The position numbers and the translations under genes are program-made. Shown piece by piece: positions 50,715 through 61,044 of a stretch of 64,000 bases of DNA. Numbering within the stretch: the stretch's first letter is position 1; each line of letters begins with the position of its first letter. The notes beneath the pieces were generated by a model, which saw only the letters and a program-made list of their open reading frames with translations, ran no database searches and was not told the origin of the DNA. The stretch covers positions 620,001 to 684,000 of the forward strand of contig NC_007777.1 in assembly GCF_000013345.1 (NCBI RefSeq). Reading direction: 5' to 3'. Source of the stretch: Frankia casuarinae (lineage in GTDB: Bacteria > Actinomycetota > Actinomycetes > Frankiales > Frankiaceae).

Positions 50715-51680
50715 GTGGACGTGACCGGGGCTGACCGCGAGTGGACCGAGATTCGCCGGGAACGAATGATCTACGAGGATGAGGCCATTCTCGTGCTCGA
50801 CAAACCCGTCGGCATCTCGGTCATGGGAGAGCGGCACGACACCGATCTCGTCACCCTCGCCGGGGATGACGGCGAGGAGCTGTTCCCGGTGCACCGCATC
50901 GACAAGGTCACCTCGGGCCTGGTGCTCTTCGCCCGGCAGTTGCGGTTCCACGGTGATCTCACCCGGCAGTTCCAGCGCCGCACGGTGGACAAGCGCTACC
51001 TCGTCCTGACCCGCACCCGCGGACTGCCCGCCTCGGGGACCGTCGACCTGCCGCTGAGTGTGGGGCGCAAGAGTCGGGTCCGGGTGGCGGCGAACCGGGC
51101 CGACATCATGGCCGACCTGGCGGAGGTGGCCCCCTTGGCGGAGGTGGCCGACCTGGGGGAGGTGGCCCCCTTGGCGGAGGTGGCCCCCTTGGCGGAGGTG
51201 GCCGACCTGGGGGAGGCGGCCCCCTTGGCGGAGGCGGCCCGGGCAGAGGTTGGCCCGACCGGCGCCGGCGCCGGCGCCGGCGTCGGACGCTGGACGGTTC
51301 CGCCCGCCGCGGTGTTTCCCCACGTCCGGACATACCCGTCCGTCACGACCTTCATCCGGGTGTGGGAGGGCGGTGAGTACACCCTGCTCGCGGTCACGCC
51401 GGTCAGCGGGCGGCGCCACCAGATCCGGGTGCATCTGGCCTGGATCGGGCACCCGATCGAGGGCGATCCGCTGTTCGGCCGCGATGCCACCGCCCGCACC
51501 CTGCTGCACTCGTGGCGGCTCGCCTTCGATGCGGCTTGGGCCGGCGGCTCCCGCATCGAGGTCGAGGCGCCCCCCGGAGCCGACTTCTGGGCCCCGGTAC
51601 GCACGCATCTGCCGGCCGGCCTGGCGGCGACCCTCCTCGGAAACGTGGCGGGTGGGTCAGGAATAGGCGGTTTCGCGTAG
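50715..51680 (+). CDS. RluA-family RNA pseudouridine synthase with repeat insert
   Basis: 321 residues if started at GTG 50715; GTG 50742 and ATG 50766 (before IYEDEAILVLDKP) are alternatives. The catalytic Asp63 lies in HRIDKVTSG, and the C-terminal TPVSGRRHQIRVHLAWIGHPIEGD is diagnostic of the RluA/RsuA superfamily. These enzymes isomerise uridine in rRNA or tRNA; the target here is unknown. Residues 135-176 are seven six-residue repeats (L-A/G-E-V/A-A-P/D/R) followed by Gly-Ala repeats, inserted in a loop. The end overlaps the convergent glycosylase gene by 24 bases. Confidence 0.85.
   Translation: MDVTGADREWTEIRRERMIYEDEAILVLDKPVGISVMGERHDTDLVTLAGDDGEELFPVHRIDKVTSGLVLFARQLRFHGDLTRQFQRRTVDKRYLVLTRTRGLPASGTVDLPLSVGRKSRVRVAANRADIMADLAEVAPLAEVADLGEVAPLAEVAPLAEVADLGEAAPLAEAARAEVGPTGAGAGAGVGRWTVPPAAVFPHVRTYPSVTTFIRVWEGGEYTLLAVTPVSGRRHQIRVHLAWIGHPIEGDPLFGRDATARTLLHSWRLAFDAAWAGGSRIEVEAPPGADFWAPVRTHLPAGLAATLLGNVAGGSGIGGFA
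51117..51242. repeat. 18-bp minisatellite (seven copies) in the pseudouridine synthase gene
   Basis: Seven units of 18 bases encode LAEVAP, LAEVAD, LGEVAP, LAEVAP, LAEVAD, LGEAAP and LAEAAR. The frame is kept. The order of variants suggests duplication of a three-unit block. It is the largest repeat in the window. Confidence 0.95.
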
Positions 51681-52244
51681 CTCGCCGTAGACCCGGACCA
51701 GGTCGGGCAGCTGGTAGTGCGCGTTCAGGCCGCTCGGATTGGGCAGGAGCCAGACGCCGGCGGATCCCAGGGTCTCCGCCTGGCGGCCGACCTTCGCGCC
51801 GCGGCGTCCGAACCCGATCCGGTAGGCGGCCAAGCCGAGGAAGGCCACCCACCGGGGTGCGACCCGTTCGACGAGTTCGGTGAGCCGGGGCACGCCGGCG
51901 CGGACCTCGTCATCGCTGATCTCGTCGGCGCGCGCGGTGGAGCGGTGGACGAGATTGGTGATGCTGATGCCCCGGCGGACCAGTTCGTCGGTCTCGCTGG
52001 GATGCAACCGGCGTGGGGTGAAGCCGGCGAGGTGCAGCACCGGCCACAGCCGGTTGCTCGGCGTGCCGAAGTGAAAGCCGGTGGCCCCGGACTCGAGGGA
52101 CGGGTTGATCCCGCAGAGCAGCACGACGGTGGCCGGGGCGACCAGGTCCGGGACGGTGGTCCCGTAGGCCGCGAGCAGCGCGTCCCGGCTCGGCCGGCGT
52201 CGGGTGGGGGCGGCCGCGAATCGTGCGCCGGCTGCGTCAGACAT
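51657..52244 (-). CDS. G/U mismatch-specific (Mug-type) uracil-DNA glycosylase
   Basis: 195 residues from ATG 52244, with GAGGAC directly upstream. The Mug-family motifs are LLCGINPSLESG (catalytic Asn and water-binding region), HFGTPSNRLWPVLHLAGF and the C-terminal LLPNPSGLNAHY. Such enzymes remove uracil or thymine from G mismatches, relevant to cytosine deamination in a GC-rich genome. It is convergent with and overlaps the pseudouridine synthase gene. Confidence 0.9.
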   Translation of the reverse strand: MSDAAGARFAAAPTRRRPSRDALLAAYGTTVPDLVAPATVVLLCGINPSLESGATGFHFGTPSNRLWPVLHLAGFTPRRLHPSETDELVRRGISITNLVHRSTARADEISDDEVRAGVPRLTELVERVAPRWVAFLGLAAYRIGFGRRGAKVGRQAETLGSAGVWLLPNPSGLNAHYQLPDLVRVYGELRETAYS

Positions 52245-52283
52245 GTCCTCGCGGGCCCTCCGATGCCGGTATCGTGCTGTCCC

Positions 52284-52317
52284 GTACAGCGTGCCAGTAG
52301 GTACAGCGTGCCAGTAC
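52284..52317. repeat. 17-bp tandem duplication
   Basis: Units 52284-52300 and 52301-52317 differ only in their last base. The repeat lies 40 bases upstream of the glycosylase start. Confidence 0.9.
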
Positions 52318-52345
52318 GGGGGGCCGTGCTGGTGCCCGCCTGTGC

Positions 52346-52379
52346 CGCCCGTCGAGTGCGTACGCCCGTCGAGTGCATA
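52346..52379. repeat. Second 17-bp tandem duplication
   Basis: Units 52346-52362 and 52363-52379 differ by one base and are unrelated in sequence to the 52284 repeat. The two repeats start 62 bases apart. Confidence 0.9.
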
Positions 52380-52527
52380 GTGCGCGTGGGGTCTGCGTGG
52401 GATTTCGCCGGACACCCCCGTTCGACACCTGGCGCGGGCGTGGAGTACTGTTGAGCCCTGTGGTCGGAGTCCACGTGGCTCCGGCGTGCGTCCTGCACTT
52501 CGATGTGGCGCCGTGGTGCTCGCTAGG

Positions 52528-52556
52528 TTGACGTAAAGTCACTGTTCGGGTATCCG
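52528..52556 (+). promoter_or_regulatory. Candidate str operon promoter
   Basis: TTGACG (52528-52533) and TATCCG (52551-52556) are 17 bases apart. Transcription would start near 52563, about 235 bases before rpsL. The -35 is strong and the -10 weak. A TACTGT at 52446 with a poorer -35 could be a second promoter. Confidence 0.5.
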
Positions 52557-52797
52557 TCGGCGACTGTCGAGCTCGGTTCCGCAAAGCGGACGGGCGGGCT
52601 GGCGTGCTCCTCACCGGAACTGGATCATCGCATCGAGGTTTCGGTCGAATGGCGCGACACGCCCGACCGCGTGGGTCGGAGAAGCCGCTCGAGGACACTC
52701 CGGTGGATCGGGTGCGGACCACAGCAGCAGGTAGGCCGGCGTACCGGTCTGGTTGCCCAAGGCAGTACGACGAGGCGTGACAGGAACGGGAGCGGCG

Positions 52798-53172
52798 TTG
52801 CCCACGATCCAGCAGCTGGTCCGCAAGGGCCGGCAGGACAAGGTCGAGAAGACCAAGACCCCGGCACTCAAGGGAAGCCCTCAGCGTCGTGGTGTGTGCA
52901 CCCGCGTCTACACGACCACCCCGAAGAAGCCGAACTCGGCCCTGCGCAAGGTGGCCCGGGTCCGGTTGAACAGCGGGATCGAAGTCACCGCCTACATCCC
53001 CGGGGTCGGCCACAACCTGCAGGAGCACTCGATCGTCCTGGTTCGCGGTGGCCGAGTGAAGGATCTTCCGGGTGTCCGGTACAAGATCGTCCGAGGCGCT
53101 CTCGACACGCAGGGCGTCCGTAACCGTAAGCAGGCTCGTAGCCGCTACGGCGCGAAGAAGGAGAAGGGCTGA
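52798..53172 (+). CDS. rpsL: 30S ribosomal protein S12
   Basis: 124 residues, exactly the usual length, from TTG 52798 (GGGAG five bases upstream). Any earlier start would add residues not found in the family. [11 protein letters not shown] opens the protein. Lys43 ([10 protein letters not shown]) and Lys88 (RVKDLPG), whose mutation gives streptomycin resistance, are wild type. The stop overlaps the rpsG ATG by one base. Confidence 0.97.
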   Translation: MPTIQQLVRKGRQDKVEKTKTPALKGSPQRRGVCTRVYTTTPKKPNSALRKVARVRLNSGIEVTAYIPGVGHNLQEHSIVLVRGGRVKDLPGVRYKIVRGALDTQGVRNRKQARSRYGAKKEKG

Positions 53173-53642
53173 TGCCGCGCAAGGGGCCTGCGCCCAAGCA
53201 CACCGTGGTGGTCGACCCGGTGTACGGGTCGCCGCTGGTGACCGCGCTGGTGAACAAGGTGCTGTTGAGCGGTAAGAAGTCGGTCGCGGAGCGCATCGTG
53301 TACGGCGCACTCGAGGGTGCGAAGAACAAGACCGGCAACGACCCGGTCGTCACGCTCAAGCGCGCGCTGGACAACGTCAAGCCGACGCTGGAGGTGCGCA
53401 GCCGCCGGGTGGGTGGTGCCACCTACCAGGTTCCGGTCGAGGTTCGCGCCGGCCGGAGCACTACCCTCGCGCTGCGCTGGATCGTCGGCTACTCCCGGGC
53501 TCGTCGCGAGAAGACGATGACCGAGCGGCTGATGAACGAGCTCATCGACGCAAGCAACGGCCTCGGCGCCAGCGTGAAGCGCCGGGAGGACACCCACAAG
53601 ATGGCGGAGTCCAACAAGGCCTTCGCCCACTACCGCTGGTGA
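53172..53642 (+). CDS. rpsG: 30S ribosomal protein S7
   Basis: 156 residues, normal length. The S7 stretch [20 protein letters not shown]-type (here [15 protein letters not shown]) and the C-terminal [15 protein letters not shown] are present. S7 nucleates assembly of the 30S head and contacts E-site tRNA. Translationally coupled to rpsL. Confidence 0.97.
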   Translation: MPRKGPAPKHTVVVDPVYGSPLVTALVNKVLLSGKKSVAERIVYGALEGAKNKTGNDPVVTLKRALDNVKPTLEVRSRRVGGATYQVPVEVRAGRSTTLALRWIVGYSRARREKTMTERLMNELIDASNGLGASVKRREDTHKMAESNKAFAHYRW

Positions 53643-53648
53643 TCCGAC

Positions 53649-55745
53649 ATGCCATCTGACGTACGTTCCTTGCTGGCCGGGACCCGCAACATCGGGATCA
53701 TGGCCCACATCGACGCGGGCAAGACCACCACCACCGAGCGCATCCTCTTCTACACCGGTGTGAACTACAAGATCGGTGAGGTCCACGAGGGCGGCGCCAC
53801 GATGGACTGGATGGAGCAGGAGCAGGAGCGGGGGATCACCATCACCTCCGCGGCCACCACCTGTCTCTGGCGCGACCACACCATCAACATCATCGATACC
53901 CCCGGCCATGTCGACTTCACCGTCGAGGTGGAGCGCTCGCTGCGGGTCCTTGACGGTGCGGTCGCGGTCTTCGACGCGGTCGCCGGAGTCGAGCCGCAGA
54001 GCGAGACGGTCTGGAAGCAGGCCGACCGTTACAACGTCCCGCGTATCGCCTTCGTCAACAAGATGGACCGGGTCGGTGCCGAGTTCCACCGCTGCGTGGA
54101 GATGATGATCGACCGGCTCGACGCGACGCCGGCCGTGATCCAGCTCCCGTGGGGCGTGGAGGCCGACTTCCGCGGTGTCATCGACCTGGTCCGCATGAAG
54201 GGCCTCCTCTGGAAGACCGAGGACAAGGGCGCCTCTTACGAGACCGTCGACATCCCGCGGGATCACCTTGAGGCCGCGCAGGAGTGGCGCGACAAGCTCC
54301 TCGAGACCGTCGCTGAGAACGACGACGAGCTCATGGAGCTCTACCTCGAGGGTGAGGAGCCCTCCACGGAGCAGCTCGTCGCAGCCCTGCGCCGCGCGAC
54401 CCTGGCGAGCAAGGTCAACCCGGTGCTGTGCGGTTCGGCGTTCAAGAACAAGGGCGTCCAGCCCATGCTCGACGCCGTCGTCGACTTCCTGCCGAACCCG
54501 CTGGACATCGGCGCCACCGTCGGCCATGCGGTCGGTGACGAGGAGACCGAGGTCCGCCGGGAGCCGAGCGAGGACGAGCCGTTTTCCGCGCTCGCCTTCA
54601 AGATCATGAGTGACCCGTACGTGGGTAAGCTGACCTACATCCGGGTGTACTCCGGCAAGCTGACTGGTGGTTCGCCGGTGCTGAACTCGACGAAGGACCG
54701 CAAGGAGCGTGTCGGCCGCATCCTGCAGATGCACGCCAACCACCGGGAGGACCGGGAGGGCGTCGGCGCGGGACAGATCGTGGCCGTGGTGGGGCTGAAG
54801 AACACCACCACGGGTGACACGCTCTGCGACCCGAACGCCCCGGTGATCCTGGAGTCGATGACGTTCCCGGCGCCGGTCATCCACGTCGCGATCGAGCCGA
54901 AGACCAAGGCCGACCAGCAGAAGCTGGGCACCGCCATCCAGCGGCTCGCCGAGGAGGACCCGACCTTCCAGGTCCGCACCGACGAGGAGACCGGTCAGAC
55001 GATCATCGCCGGCATGGGCGAGCTGCACTTGGATGTGCTGGTCGACCGGATGCGCCGCGAGTTCGGTGTCGAGGCGAACGTCGGCAAGCCGCAGGTGGCC
55101 TACCGGGAGACGATCCGCCGCAAGGTGGAGAAGGTCGACTACACCCACAAGAAGCAGACGGGTGGATCCGGCCAGTACGCCCGGGTGATCATCAACCTGG
55201 AGCCCTCCGGCGGCGACGGCGGTGGCTACGAGTTCGAGAACAAGGTCACGGGTGGTCGCATCCCCCGGGAGTACATCCCCTCGGTGGATGCGGGCTGCCA
55301 GGAGGCCATGGAGTTCGGCGTGCTCGCCGGCTATCCGCTGGTGGACGTCAAGGTCACCCTGCTCGACGGCCAGTTCCATGACGTCGACTCGTCCGAACTC
55401 GCATTCAAGATCGCCGGTTCGATGGCGTTCAAGGACGCGGCCCGCAAGGCCGACCCGGTGCTGCTCGAGCCCCTGATGGCCGTCGAGGTCACCACCCCCG
55501 AGGACCACATGGGTGACGTGATCGGCGACCTGAACTCCCGCCGTGGGCAGATCCAGGCGATGGAGGAGCGGGGGGGCTCCCGGATCGTACGGGCGCTGGT
55601 GCCACTGTCGGAGATGTTCGGCTACGTTGGTGATCTTCGCTCGAAGACCTCCGGCCGGGCGAGCTACTCCATGCAGTTCGACTCCTACGCCGAGGTTCCC
55701 GCGAACGTCGCCAAGGAGATCATCGCCAAGGCCCGGGGAGAGTGA
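53649..55745 (+). CDS. fusA: Elongation factor G
   Basis: 698 residues, ATG six bases after rpsG. GTPase motifs: [13 protein letters not shown] (P loop), [11 protein letters not shown] (switch I), DTPGHVDFT and NKMDRVGA. Domains II-V follow with no gaps. It drives ribosomal translocation. A 73-base gap separates it from tuf. Confidence 0.97.
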   Translation: MPSDVRSLLAGTRNIGIMAHIDAGKTTTTERILFYTGVNYKIGEVHEGGATMDWMEQEQERGITITSAATTCLWRDHTINIIDTPGHVDFTVEVERSLRVLDGAVAVFDAVAGVEPQSETVWKQADRYNVPRIAFVNKMDRVGAEFHRCVEMMIDRLDATPAVIQLPWGVEADFRGVIDLVRMKGLLWKTEDKGASYETVDIPRDHLEAAQEWRDKLLETVAENDDELMELYLEGEEPSTEQLVAALRRATLASKVNPVLCGSAFKNKGVQPMLDAVVDFLPNPLDIGATVGHAVGDEETEVRREPSEDEPFSALAFKIMSDPYVGKLTYIRVYSGKLTGGSPVLNSTKDRKERVGRILQMHANHREDREGVGAGQIVAVVGLKNTTTGDTLCDPNAPVILESMTFPAPVIHVAIEPKTKADQQKLGTAIQRLAEEDPTFQVRTDEETGQTIIAGMGELHLDVLVDRMRREFGVEANVGKPQVAYRETIRRKVEKVDYTHKKQTGGSGQYARVIINLEPSGGDGGGYEFENKVTGGRIPREYIPSVDAGCQEAMEFGVLAGYPLVDVKVTLLDGQFHDVDSSELAFKIAGSMAFKDAARKADPVLLEPLMAVEVTTPEDHMGDVIGDLNSRRGQIQAMEERGGSRIVRALVPLSEMFGYVGDLRSKTSGRASYSMQFDSYAEVPANVAKEIIAKARGE

Positions 55746-55818
55746 GCGCCCTCACGGCGTGAGCAATACCCCTACCTGACTACACAGCACGACACCACCC
55801 GTCCTTGGAGGGACACCC

Positions 55819-57012
55819 GTGGCGAAGCAGAAGTTCGAGCGGACGAAGCCGCACGTCAATATCGGCACCATTGGTCACATCGACCACGGCAAGACGACCC
55901 TGACCGCGGCGATCACCAAGGTCCTGCACGACGCCTACCCAGACCTCAACCCCTTCACGCCGTTCGACCAGATCGACAAGGCGCCGGAGGAGAAGGCCCG
56001 CGGCATCACGATCTCGATCGCCCACGTCGAGTACCAGACCGACACCCGGCACTATGCGCACGTCGACTGCCCGGGACACGCTGACTACATCAAGAACATG
56101 ATCACCGGTGCCGCTCAGATGGACGGCGCGATCCTGGTCGTGTCCGCCACCGACGGCCCGATGCCGCAGACGAAGGAGCACGTGCTCCTCGCCCGCCAGG
56201 TCGGCGTGCCCTACATTGTCGTCGCCCTGAACAAGGCCGACATGGTCGACGACGAGGAGATCCTCGAGCTCGTCGAGCTGGAGGTCCGGGAGCTGCTGAG
56301 CTCGTACGAGTTCCCGGGCGACGACGTTCCGGTCGTCCGGGTCTCCGCGCTCAAGGCGCTGGAGGGCGACAAGGAGTGGGGCGCCAAGCTCCTCGAGCTC
56401 ATGGCGGCGGTCGACGAGTCGATCCCCGAGCCGCAGCGTGACATCGACCGGCCGTTCCTCATGCCGATCGAGGACGTCTTCACGATCACCGGTCGTGGCA
56501 CCGTGGTCACCGGTCGCGTCGAGCGCGGAATCGTCAAGGTCAACGAGACCGTGGAGATCGTCGGTATCAAGCCGGAGACCACCTCCACCACCGTGACCGG
56601 TGTCGAGATGTTCCGCAAGCTGCTCGACGAGGGGCGTGCCGGCGACAACGTCGGTCTGCTCCTGCGCGGTATCAAGCGGGAGGACGTCGAGCGCGGCCAG
56701 GTCATCGTCAAGCCGAAGTCGATCACCCCGCACACGGTGTTCGAGGCTCGCGTCTACATCCTCAACAAGGATGAGGGCGGACGGCACACGCCGTTCTTCA
56801 AGAACTACCGCCCGCAGTTTTACTTCCGCACCACCGACGTGACCGGCGTCGTGACCCTCCCCGAGGGCACGGAGATGGTCATGCCGGGGGACAACACCGA
56901 GATGACGGTCGAGCTGATCCAGCCGATCGCCATGGAGGAGGGTCTGCGCTTCGCCATCCGCGAGGGTGGCCGGACCGTCGGCGCGGGCCAGGTTACGAAG
57001 GTTCTCAAGTAG
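55819..57012 (+). CDS. tuf: Elongation factor Tu
   Basis: 397 residues with a GTG start and GGAGGG upstream. GTPase motifs: [36 protein letters not shown] and NKADMVDD. Domains 2 and 3 are complete ([13 protein letters not shown]; ending [11 protein letters not shown]). It delivers aminoacyl-tRNA to the ribosome. It ends the str operon; a terminator begins 5 bases after the stop. Confidence 0.98.
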   Translation: MAKQKFERTKPHVNIGTIGHIDHGKTTLTAAITKVLHDAYPDLNPFTPFDQIDKAPEEKARGITISIAHVEYQTDTRHYAHVDCPGHADYIKNMITGAAQMDGAILVVSATDGPMPQTKEHVLLARQVGVPYIVVALNKADMVDDEEILELVELEVRELLSSYEFPGDDVPVVRVSALKALEGDKEWGAKLLELMAAVDESIPEPQRDIDRPFLMPIEDVFTITGRGTVVTGRVERGIVKVNETVEIVGIKPETTSTTVTGVEMFRKLLDEGRAGDNVGLLLRGIKREDVERGQVIVKPKSITPHTVFEARVYILNKDEGGRHTPFFKNYRPQFYFRTTDVTGVVTLPEGTEMVMPGDNTEMTVELIQPIAMEEGLRFAIREGGRTVGAGQVTKVLK

Positions 57013-57017
57013 TAGCC

Positions 57018-57059
57018 GTGGGCGGTGGGTCCGGGCGTGTGTACGGACCCACCGCCCAC
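57018..57059 (+). terminator. Perfect 16-bp terminator hairpin after tuf
   Basis: Bases 57018-57033 pair exactly with 57044-57059 around a 10-base loop. It marks the end of the str operon and implies that the S10 operon has its own promoter. Confidence 0.85.
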
Positions 57060-57310
57060 TGCGCTGCCTGACCAGGCAGGGCTCTCGCGAGACTCGGCTG
57101 CCGAGGACAACCGGCCGCCGGCAAGGGACGCAGCCCGGTCCCGGTCGACACGTCGAGCGGGACCGGCACGAGACAGCGGTACAACCGGCAGGTTCTTTCC
57201 GCCGGCGGCGGGGCGCCAGGCTCGCCGCGCGGCCGGCGGTGAGGATCTACGGGCGGTGACCCGGTAGCGATACCGGCCGGACGAGACAGACAGGACAGGC
57301 GAAGCCCACC
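57060..57310. other. 251-base region upstream of rpsJ
   Basis: The S10 operon promoter and leader should be here. No hexamer pair with good spacing was found; a small CTCGG/CCGAG hairpin lies near 57094. No gene was seen. Confidence 0.45.
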
Positions 57311-57619
57311 ATGGCGGCACAGAAGATCCGCATCCGGCTCAAGGCCTATGACCACGAGGTCATCGACAGCTCGGCGCGGAAGATCGTCGAGACGGTGACG
57401 CGGACGGGCGCGCAGGTCGCGGGACCGGTGCCGCTGCCGACGGAGAAGAACATCTACTGCGTCATCCGGTCGCCGCACAAGTACAAGGACAGCCGCGAGC
57501 ACTTCGAGATGCGGACGCACAAGCGGCTGATCGACATTCTTGACCCGACGCCCAAGACGGTCGACTCGCTTATGCGCCTCGACCTGCCCGCCGGCGTCGA
57601 TATCGAGATCAAGCTGTAA
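57311..57619 (+). CDS. rpsJ: 30S ribosomal protein S10
   Basis: 102 residues, the standard length. [20 protein letters not shown] and [20 protein letters not shown] are family hallmarks. It opens the S10 ribosomal protein operon and also takes part in NusB-dependent antitermination. Confidence 0.97.
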   Translation: MAAQKIRIRLKAYDHEVIDSSARKIVETVTRTGAQVAGPVPLPTEKNIYCVIRSPHKYKDSREHFEMRTHKRLIDILDPTPKTVDSLMRLDLPAGVDIEIKL

Positions 57620-57636
57620 GAGGGGCCGGCGCAGTC

Positions 57637-58344
57637 ATGCTCATCCGCAACTACAGAGGGCTCCTGGGCACCAAGCTCGGGATGACCCAGGTATGGGACG
57701 CGAACAACCGCGTCGTGCCGGTCACCGTCATCAAGGCCGGACCCAACGTCGTCACGCAGGTCAAGACGCCTGACTCGGACGGCTACTCGGCCGTTCAGCT
57801 CGGTTACGGCGAGGTCGACCCGCGTAAGATCAACAAACCCGCCCGCGGCCACTTCGCCACCAGCGGGGTGACGCCCCGGCGCCACCTCGTCGAGCTGCGG
57901 ACCGCCGATGCCGGCAACTACCGGCCCGGCCAGGAGCTGACCGGCGAGGTGTTCTCCGCCGGGACCGTCGTTGACGTCACCGGCACCTCGAAGGGCAAGG
58001 GGTTCGCCGGTGTCATGAAGCGTCACGGGTTCAAGGGTCTGGGCGCGGGGCACGGCGTCGAGCGCAAGCACCGCTCGCCGGGGTCGGTCGGCGGCTGCGC
58101 CACGCCCGGTCGCGTGTTCAAGGGCCTGCGCATGGCCGGCCGGATGGGTCACGTGCGCACCACGACCTCGGGGCTGACGATCCACGCCGTCGACACCGAG
58201 CGTGGCTATCTGCTGGTCAGGGGTGCGGTGCCCGGCCCGGATGGTGGTCTGGTCCTCGTGCGCAGCGCGGCCAAGCGCCCGGCGCCCGAGGCCATCGCCC
58301 CGGCGGCCGAGCTGGCCGGTACCGGTGAGGAGGTCTCGGCATGA
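57637..58344 (+). CDS. rplC: 50S ribosomal protein L3
   Basis: 235 residues. [11 protein letters not shown] at the N-terminus and [19 protein letters not shown] are L3 signatures, and the arm reaching the peptidyl transferase centre is intact. A short Ala-rich tail is added at the C-terminus. The stop overlaps rplD as ATGA. Confidence 0.97.
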   Translation: MLIRNYRGLLGTKLGMTQVWDANNRVVPVTVIKAGPNVVTQVKTPDSDGYSAVQLGYGEVDPRKINKPARGHFATSGVTPRRHLVELRTADAGNYRPGQELTGEVFSAGTVVDVTGTSKGKGFAGVMKRHGFKGLGAGHGVERKHRSPGSVGGCATPGRVFKGLRMAGRMGHVRTTTSGLTIHAVDTERGYLLVRGAVPGPDGGLVLVRSAAKRPAPEAIAPAAELAGTGEEVSA

Positions 58345-59078
58345 GCCGGGTGGCCACATCCGACCCGAGCGTCACCGCGCGCACCGTCGCGGTGCACGCG
58401 CCGAACGGGGGCGAAGGCGGCAGCGTCGAGCTGCCCGGTGGCGTGTTCGACGTGCCGCTCAACATCCCGCTGATCCACCAGGTCGTGGTGGCGCAGCTCG
58501 CGGCGGCCCGCCAGGGCACGCACGACACGAAGACCCGCGGCGAGGTCCGCGGCGGTGGCCGCAAGCCGTATCGGCAGAAGGGCACCGGCCGGGCCCGGCA
58601 GGGATCGCTGCGGGCTCCGCAGTTCACCGGCGGTGGCACCGTGCACGGCCCCACACCGCGCAGATACGACCAGCGGACCCCGAAGAAGATGAAGGCCGCC
58701 GCGCTGCGCGGCGCGCTGTCCGACCGGGCCCGCAACAACCGGGTGCACGTGGTGTCCTCGCTGGTCTCCGGCGAGACGCCGTCGACGAAGAGCGCGGTCA
58801 CCGCGCTGCGGACGATCGCCGACACCCGCCGGGTGCTGGTGGTGGCGAGCCGTTCGGACGAGCTGACCTGGAAGAGCCTGCGCAACGTCGCGGCGGTGCA
58901 CCTGCTCGACCCGGGCCAGCTCAATACCTATGACGTGCTGGTGAGCGACGACGTGGTCTTCATCGAGGATGCGCTGGCCGCGTTCCTTGCTCGTGACACC
59001 CGTCCGGCAACCTCCACCGCCGGGACCGAGGCTGCCGCGGGCACCGAAGGTGTGGCCGGGGCGGAGGAGAACAAGTGA
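58341..59078 (+). CDS. rplD: 50S ribosomal protein L4
   Basis: 245 residues. [25 protein letters not shown] forms the extended loop lining the exit tunnel, where macrolide-resistance changes map. It has a longer Ala/Glu-rich C-terminal tail than E. coli L4. It overlaps rplW by four bases (GTGA). Confidence 0.96.
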   Translation: MSRVATSDPSVTARTVAVHAPNGGEGGSVELPGGVFDVPLNIPLIHQVVVAQLAAARQGTHDTKTRGEVRGGGRKPYRQKGTGRARQGSLRAPQFTGGGTVHGPTPRRYDQRTPKKMKAAALRGALSDRARNNRVHVVSSLVSGETPSTKSAVTALRTIADTRRVLVVASRSDELTWKSLRNVAAVHLLDPGQLNTYDVLVSDDVVFIEDALAAFLARDTRPATSTAGTEAAAGTEGVAGAEENK

Positions 59079-59371
59079 TTCCCGACCCGCGTGACGTGAT
59101 CCTGCGGCCGGTCGTCTCCGAGAAGAGCTACGGCCTGCTCGACGAGAACGTCTACACCTTCATCGTGCGTCCGGACGCGAACAAGACCCAGATCAAGCTC
59201 GCGGTCCAGCAGATCTTCAATGTGCGGGTCCTGCGGGTGAACACCATCAACCGGCAGGGCAAGCGCAAGCGGACCAAGCACGGCTGGGGACACCGGTCCG
59301 CCTCCAAGCGGGCCCTGGTGAGCCTGGCTCCCGGTGACACGATCGAGATCTTCGGAGGCCCCGGTGCCTGA
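59075..59371 (+). CDS. rplW: 50S ribosomal protein L23
   Basis: 98 residues, GTG start. [19 protein letters not shown] and a [17 protein letters not shown] stretch mark L23, a docking site near the tunnel exit for SRP and trigger factor. Confidence 0.97.
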   Translation: MIPDPRDVILRPVVSEKSYGLLDENVYTFIVRPDANKTQIKLAVQQIFNVRVLRVNTINRQGKRKRTKHGWGHRSASKRALVSLAPGDTIEIFGGPGA

Positions 59372-59417
59372 GCGCGTGCGCTCCGCGGCGGCGGTGGGTC
59401 CAGGACGGTAGGAAGCC

Positions 59418-60251
59418 ATGGGTATTCGTAGGTACAAGCCGACGACGCCGGGGCGTCGTGGTGCGAGCGTGGCCGACTTCGTCGAGATCACTCGTGACCA
59501 CCCGGAGAAGTCGCTGGTCCGCCCGCTGCACTCCAAGGGCGGGCGCAACGTCCACGGCCGGATCACCACCCGGCACCAGGGCGGCGGGCACAAGCGGGCG
59601 TACCGGGTCATCGACTTCCGGCGGGACAAGGACGGGGTGCCGGCCAAGGTCGCGCACATCGAGTACGACCCCAACCGCACCGCCCGGATCGCGCTGCTGC
59701 ACTACCTCGACGGCGAGAAGCGCTACATCCTCGCGCCGGTCAAGCTCAGGCAGGGCGACACGGTCAGTTCCGGCGTGGGCGCCGACATCAAGCCCGGCAA
59801 CGCGCTGCCGCTGCGCAACATCCCGACCGGCACGGTGGTGCACGCCATCGAGCTGCGTCCCGGCGGTGGTGCGAAGATCGCCCGTAGCGCCGGCACGAGT
59901 GTGCAGCTCGTCGCGAAGGACGGCCCCTACGCTCAGCTGCGGATGCCCTCCGGTGAGATCCGCAACGTGGATGTGCGCTGCCGCGCGACGGTCGGCGAGG
60001 TCGGCAACGCGGAGCAGAGCAACATCAACTGGGGTAAGGCCGGCCGGATGCGCTGGAAGGGTCGCAGACCCACCGTGCGCGGTGTCGCGATGAACCCGGT
60101 CGACCACCCGCACGGTGGTGGTGAGGGTAAGACCTCCGGCGGTCGTCACCCCGTCAATCCCAAGGGCCGTCCGGAGGGGCGGACCCGGGCGACCCGCAAG
60201 TCGTCCGACGCGCTCATTGTGCGTCGTCGCAAGCAGAACAGGCGGCGGTAA
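59418..60251 (+). CDS. rplB: 50S ribosomal protein L2
   Basis: 277 residues, normal length. [17 protein letters not shown] opens the protein; the core [21 protein letters not shown] near residue 220 contains the conserved His close to the peptidyl transferase centre. A 93-base gap follows before rpsS. Confidence 0.97.
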   Translation: MGIRRYKPTTPGRRGASVADFVEITRDHPEKSLVRPLHSKGGRNVHGRITTRHQGGGHKRAYRVIDFRRDKDGVPAKVAHIEYDPNRTARIALLHYLDGEKRYILAPVKLRQGDTVSSGVGADIKPGNALPLRNIPTGTVVHAIELRPGGGAKIARSAGTSVQLVAKDGPYAQLRMPSGEIRNVDVRCRATVGEVGNAEQSNINWGKAGRMRWKGRRPTVRGVAMNPVDHPHGGGEGKTSGGRHPVNPKGRPEGRTRATRKSSDALIVRRRKQNRRR

Positions 60252-60344
60252 TGGTGATCTCCAGGCCCCGGGCCGCGTCGGCCACCAGCGCGCCGCCGAC
60301 CAGCCGTACCCATCGGATCTGAGCAGGAAGGAGGAGACACAGCC

Positions 60345-60626
60345 ATGCCACGCAGTCTGAAAAAGGGCCCGTTCGTCGACGACCACCTGCTCAAGAAGGT
60401 GGATCTGCAGAACTCCAAGGGCACCAAGCACGTCATCAAGACCTGGTCGCGCCGGTCGACCGTGATCCCCGACATGCTGGGGCACACGATCGCCGTGCAC
60501 GACGGCCGCAAGCACGTCCCGGTCTTCATCACCGAGGGCATGGTCGGGCACAAGCTCGGCGAGTTCGCCCCGACCCGGACCTTCCGTGGCCACGTCAAGG
60601 AGGACCGGAGGTCACGCCGTGGCTGA
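60345..60626 (+). CDS. rpsS: 30S ribosomal protein S19
   Basis: 93 residues. [18 protein letters not shown] and the later [16 protein letters not shown] are diagnostic. S19 lies in the 30S head near the A-site finger. AAGGAGGAG lies upstream of its ATG. Its end overlaps rplV by 8 bases. Confidence 0.97.
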   Translation: MPRSLKKGPFVDDHLLKKVDLQNSKGTKHVIKTWSRRSTVIPDMLGHTIAVHDGRKHVPVFITEGMVGHKLGEFAPTRTFRGHVKEDRRSRRG

Positions 60627-61044
60627 CGATCTCGTTGACGGCCTGACCCGGGCCGGTCTTCCCGGGGCGAAGGCCTCGGCCCGCTATGTCCGGGTCTCGC
60701 CGACGAAGGCCCGCCGGGTCGTCGACCTGGTGCGCGGGCGCTCGGTCGGCGAGGCGCTGGACATCCTCCGGTTCGCTCCGCAGGCGGCCAGCGAGGACGT
60801 GTACAAGGTTGTCGCCAGCGCTGCGGCGAACGCCGAGAACAACCACAGCCTCGATCCGGCCACCCTGTGGGTCGGCGAGGTCTACGTGGACGAGGGGCCG
60901 ACGCTCAAGCGCATCCGGCCCCGAGCTCAGGGCCGGGCCTACCGGATCCGCAAGCGCACCAGCCACATCACCGTCGTGGTGGAGAGCCGGGAGCCGGTCT
61001 CCGCGGCCGGCCGGGGCGCGAAGACGACAAGGAGGGCCCGGTAG
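60619..61044 (+). CDS. rplV: 50S ribosomal protein L22
   Basis: 141 residues from GTG 60619, with CGGAGG seven bases upstream. The core [20 protein letters not shown] and the tunnel hairpin [16 protein letters not shown] are present. The stop overlaps the rpsC GTG by one base. Confidence 0.96.
   Translation: MADDLVDGLTRAGLPGAKASARYVRVSPTKARRVVDLVRGRSVGEALDILRFAPQAASEDVYKVVASAAANAENNHSLDPATLWVGEVYVDEGPTLKRIRPRAQGRAYRIRKRTSHITVVVESREPVSAAGRGAKTTRRAR

Larger units (their letters stand above)
52245..52797. other. 553-base divergent region between the glycosylase gene and rpsL
   Basis: It holds two separate 17-bp tandem duplications (52284-52317 and 52346-52379) on the glycosylase side and a candidate rpsL promoter at 52528-52556. 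No gene was seen. Confidence 0.55.
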
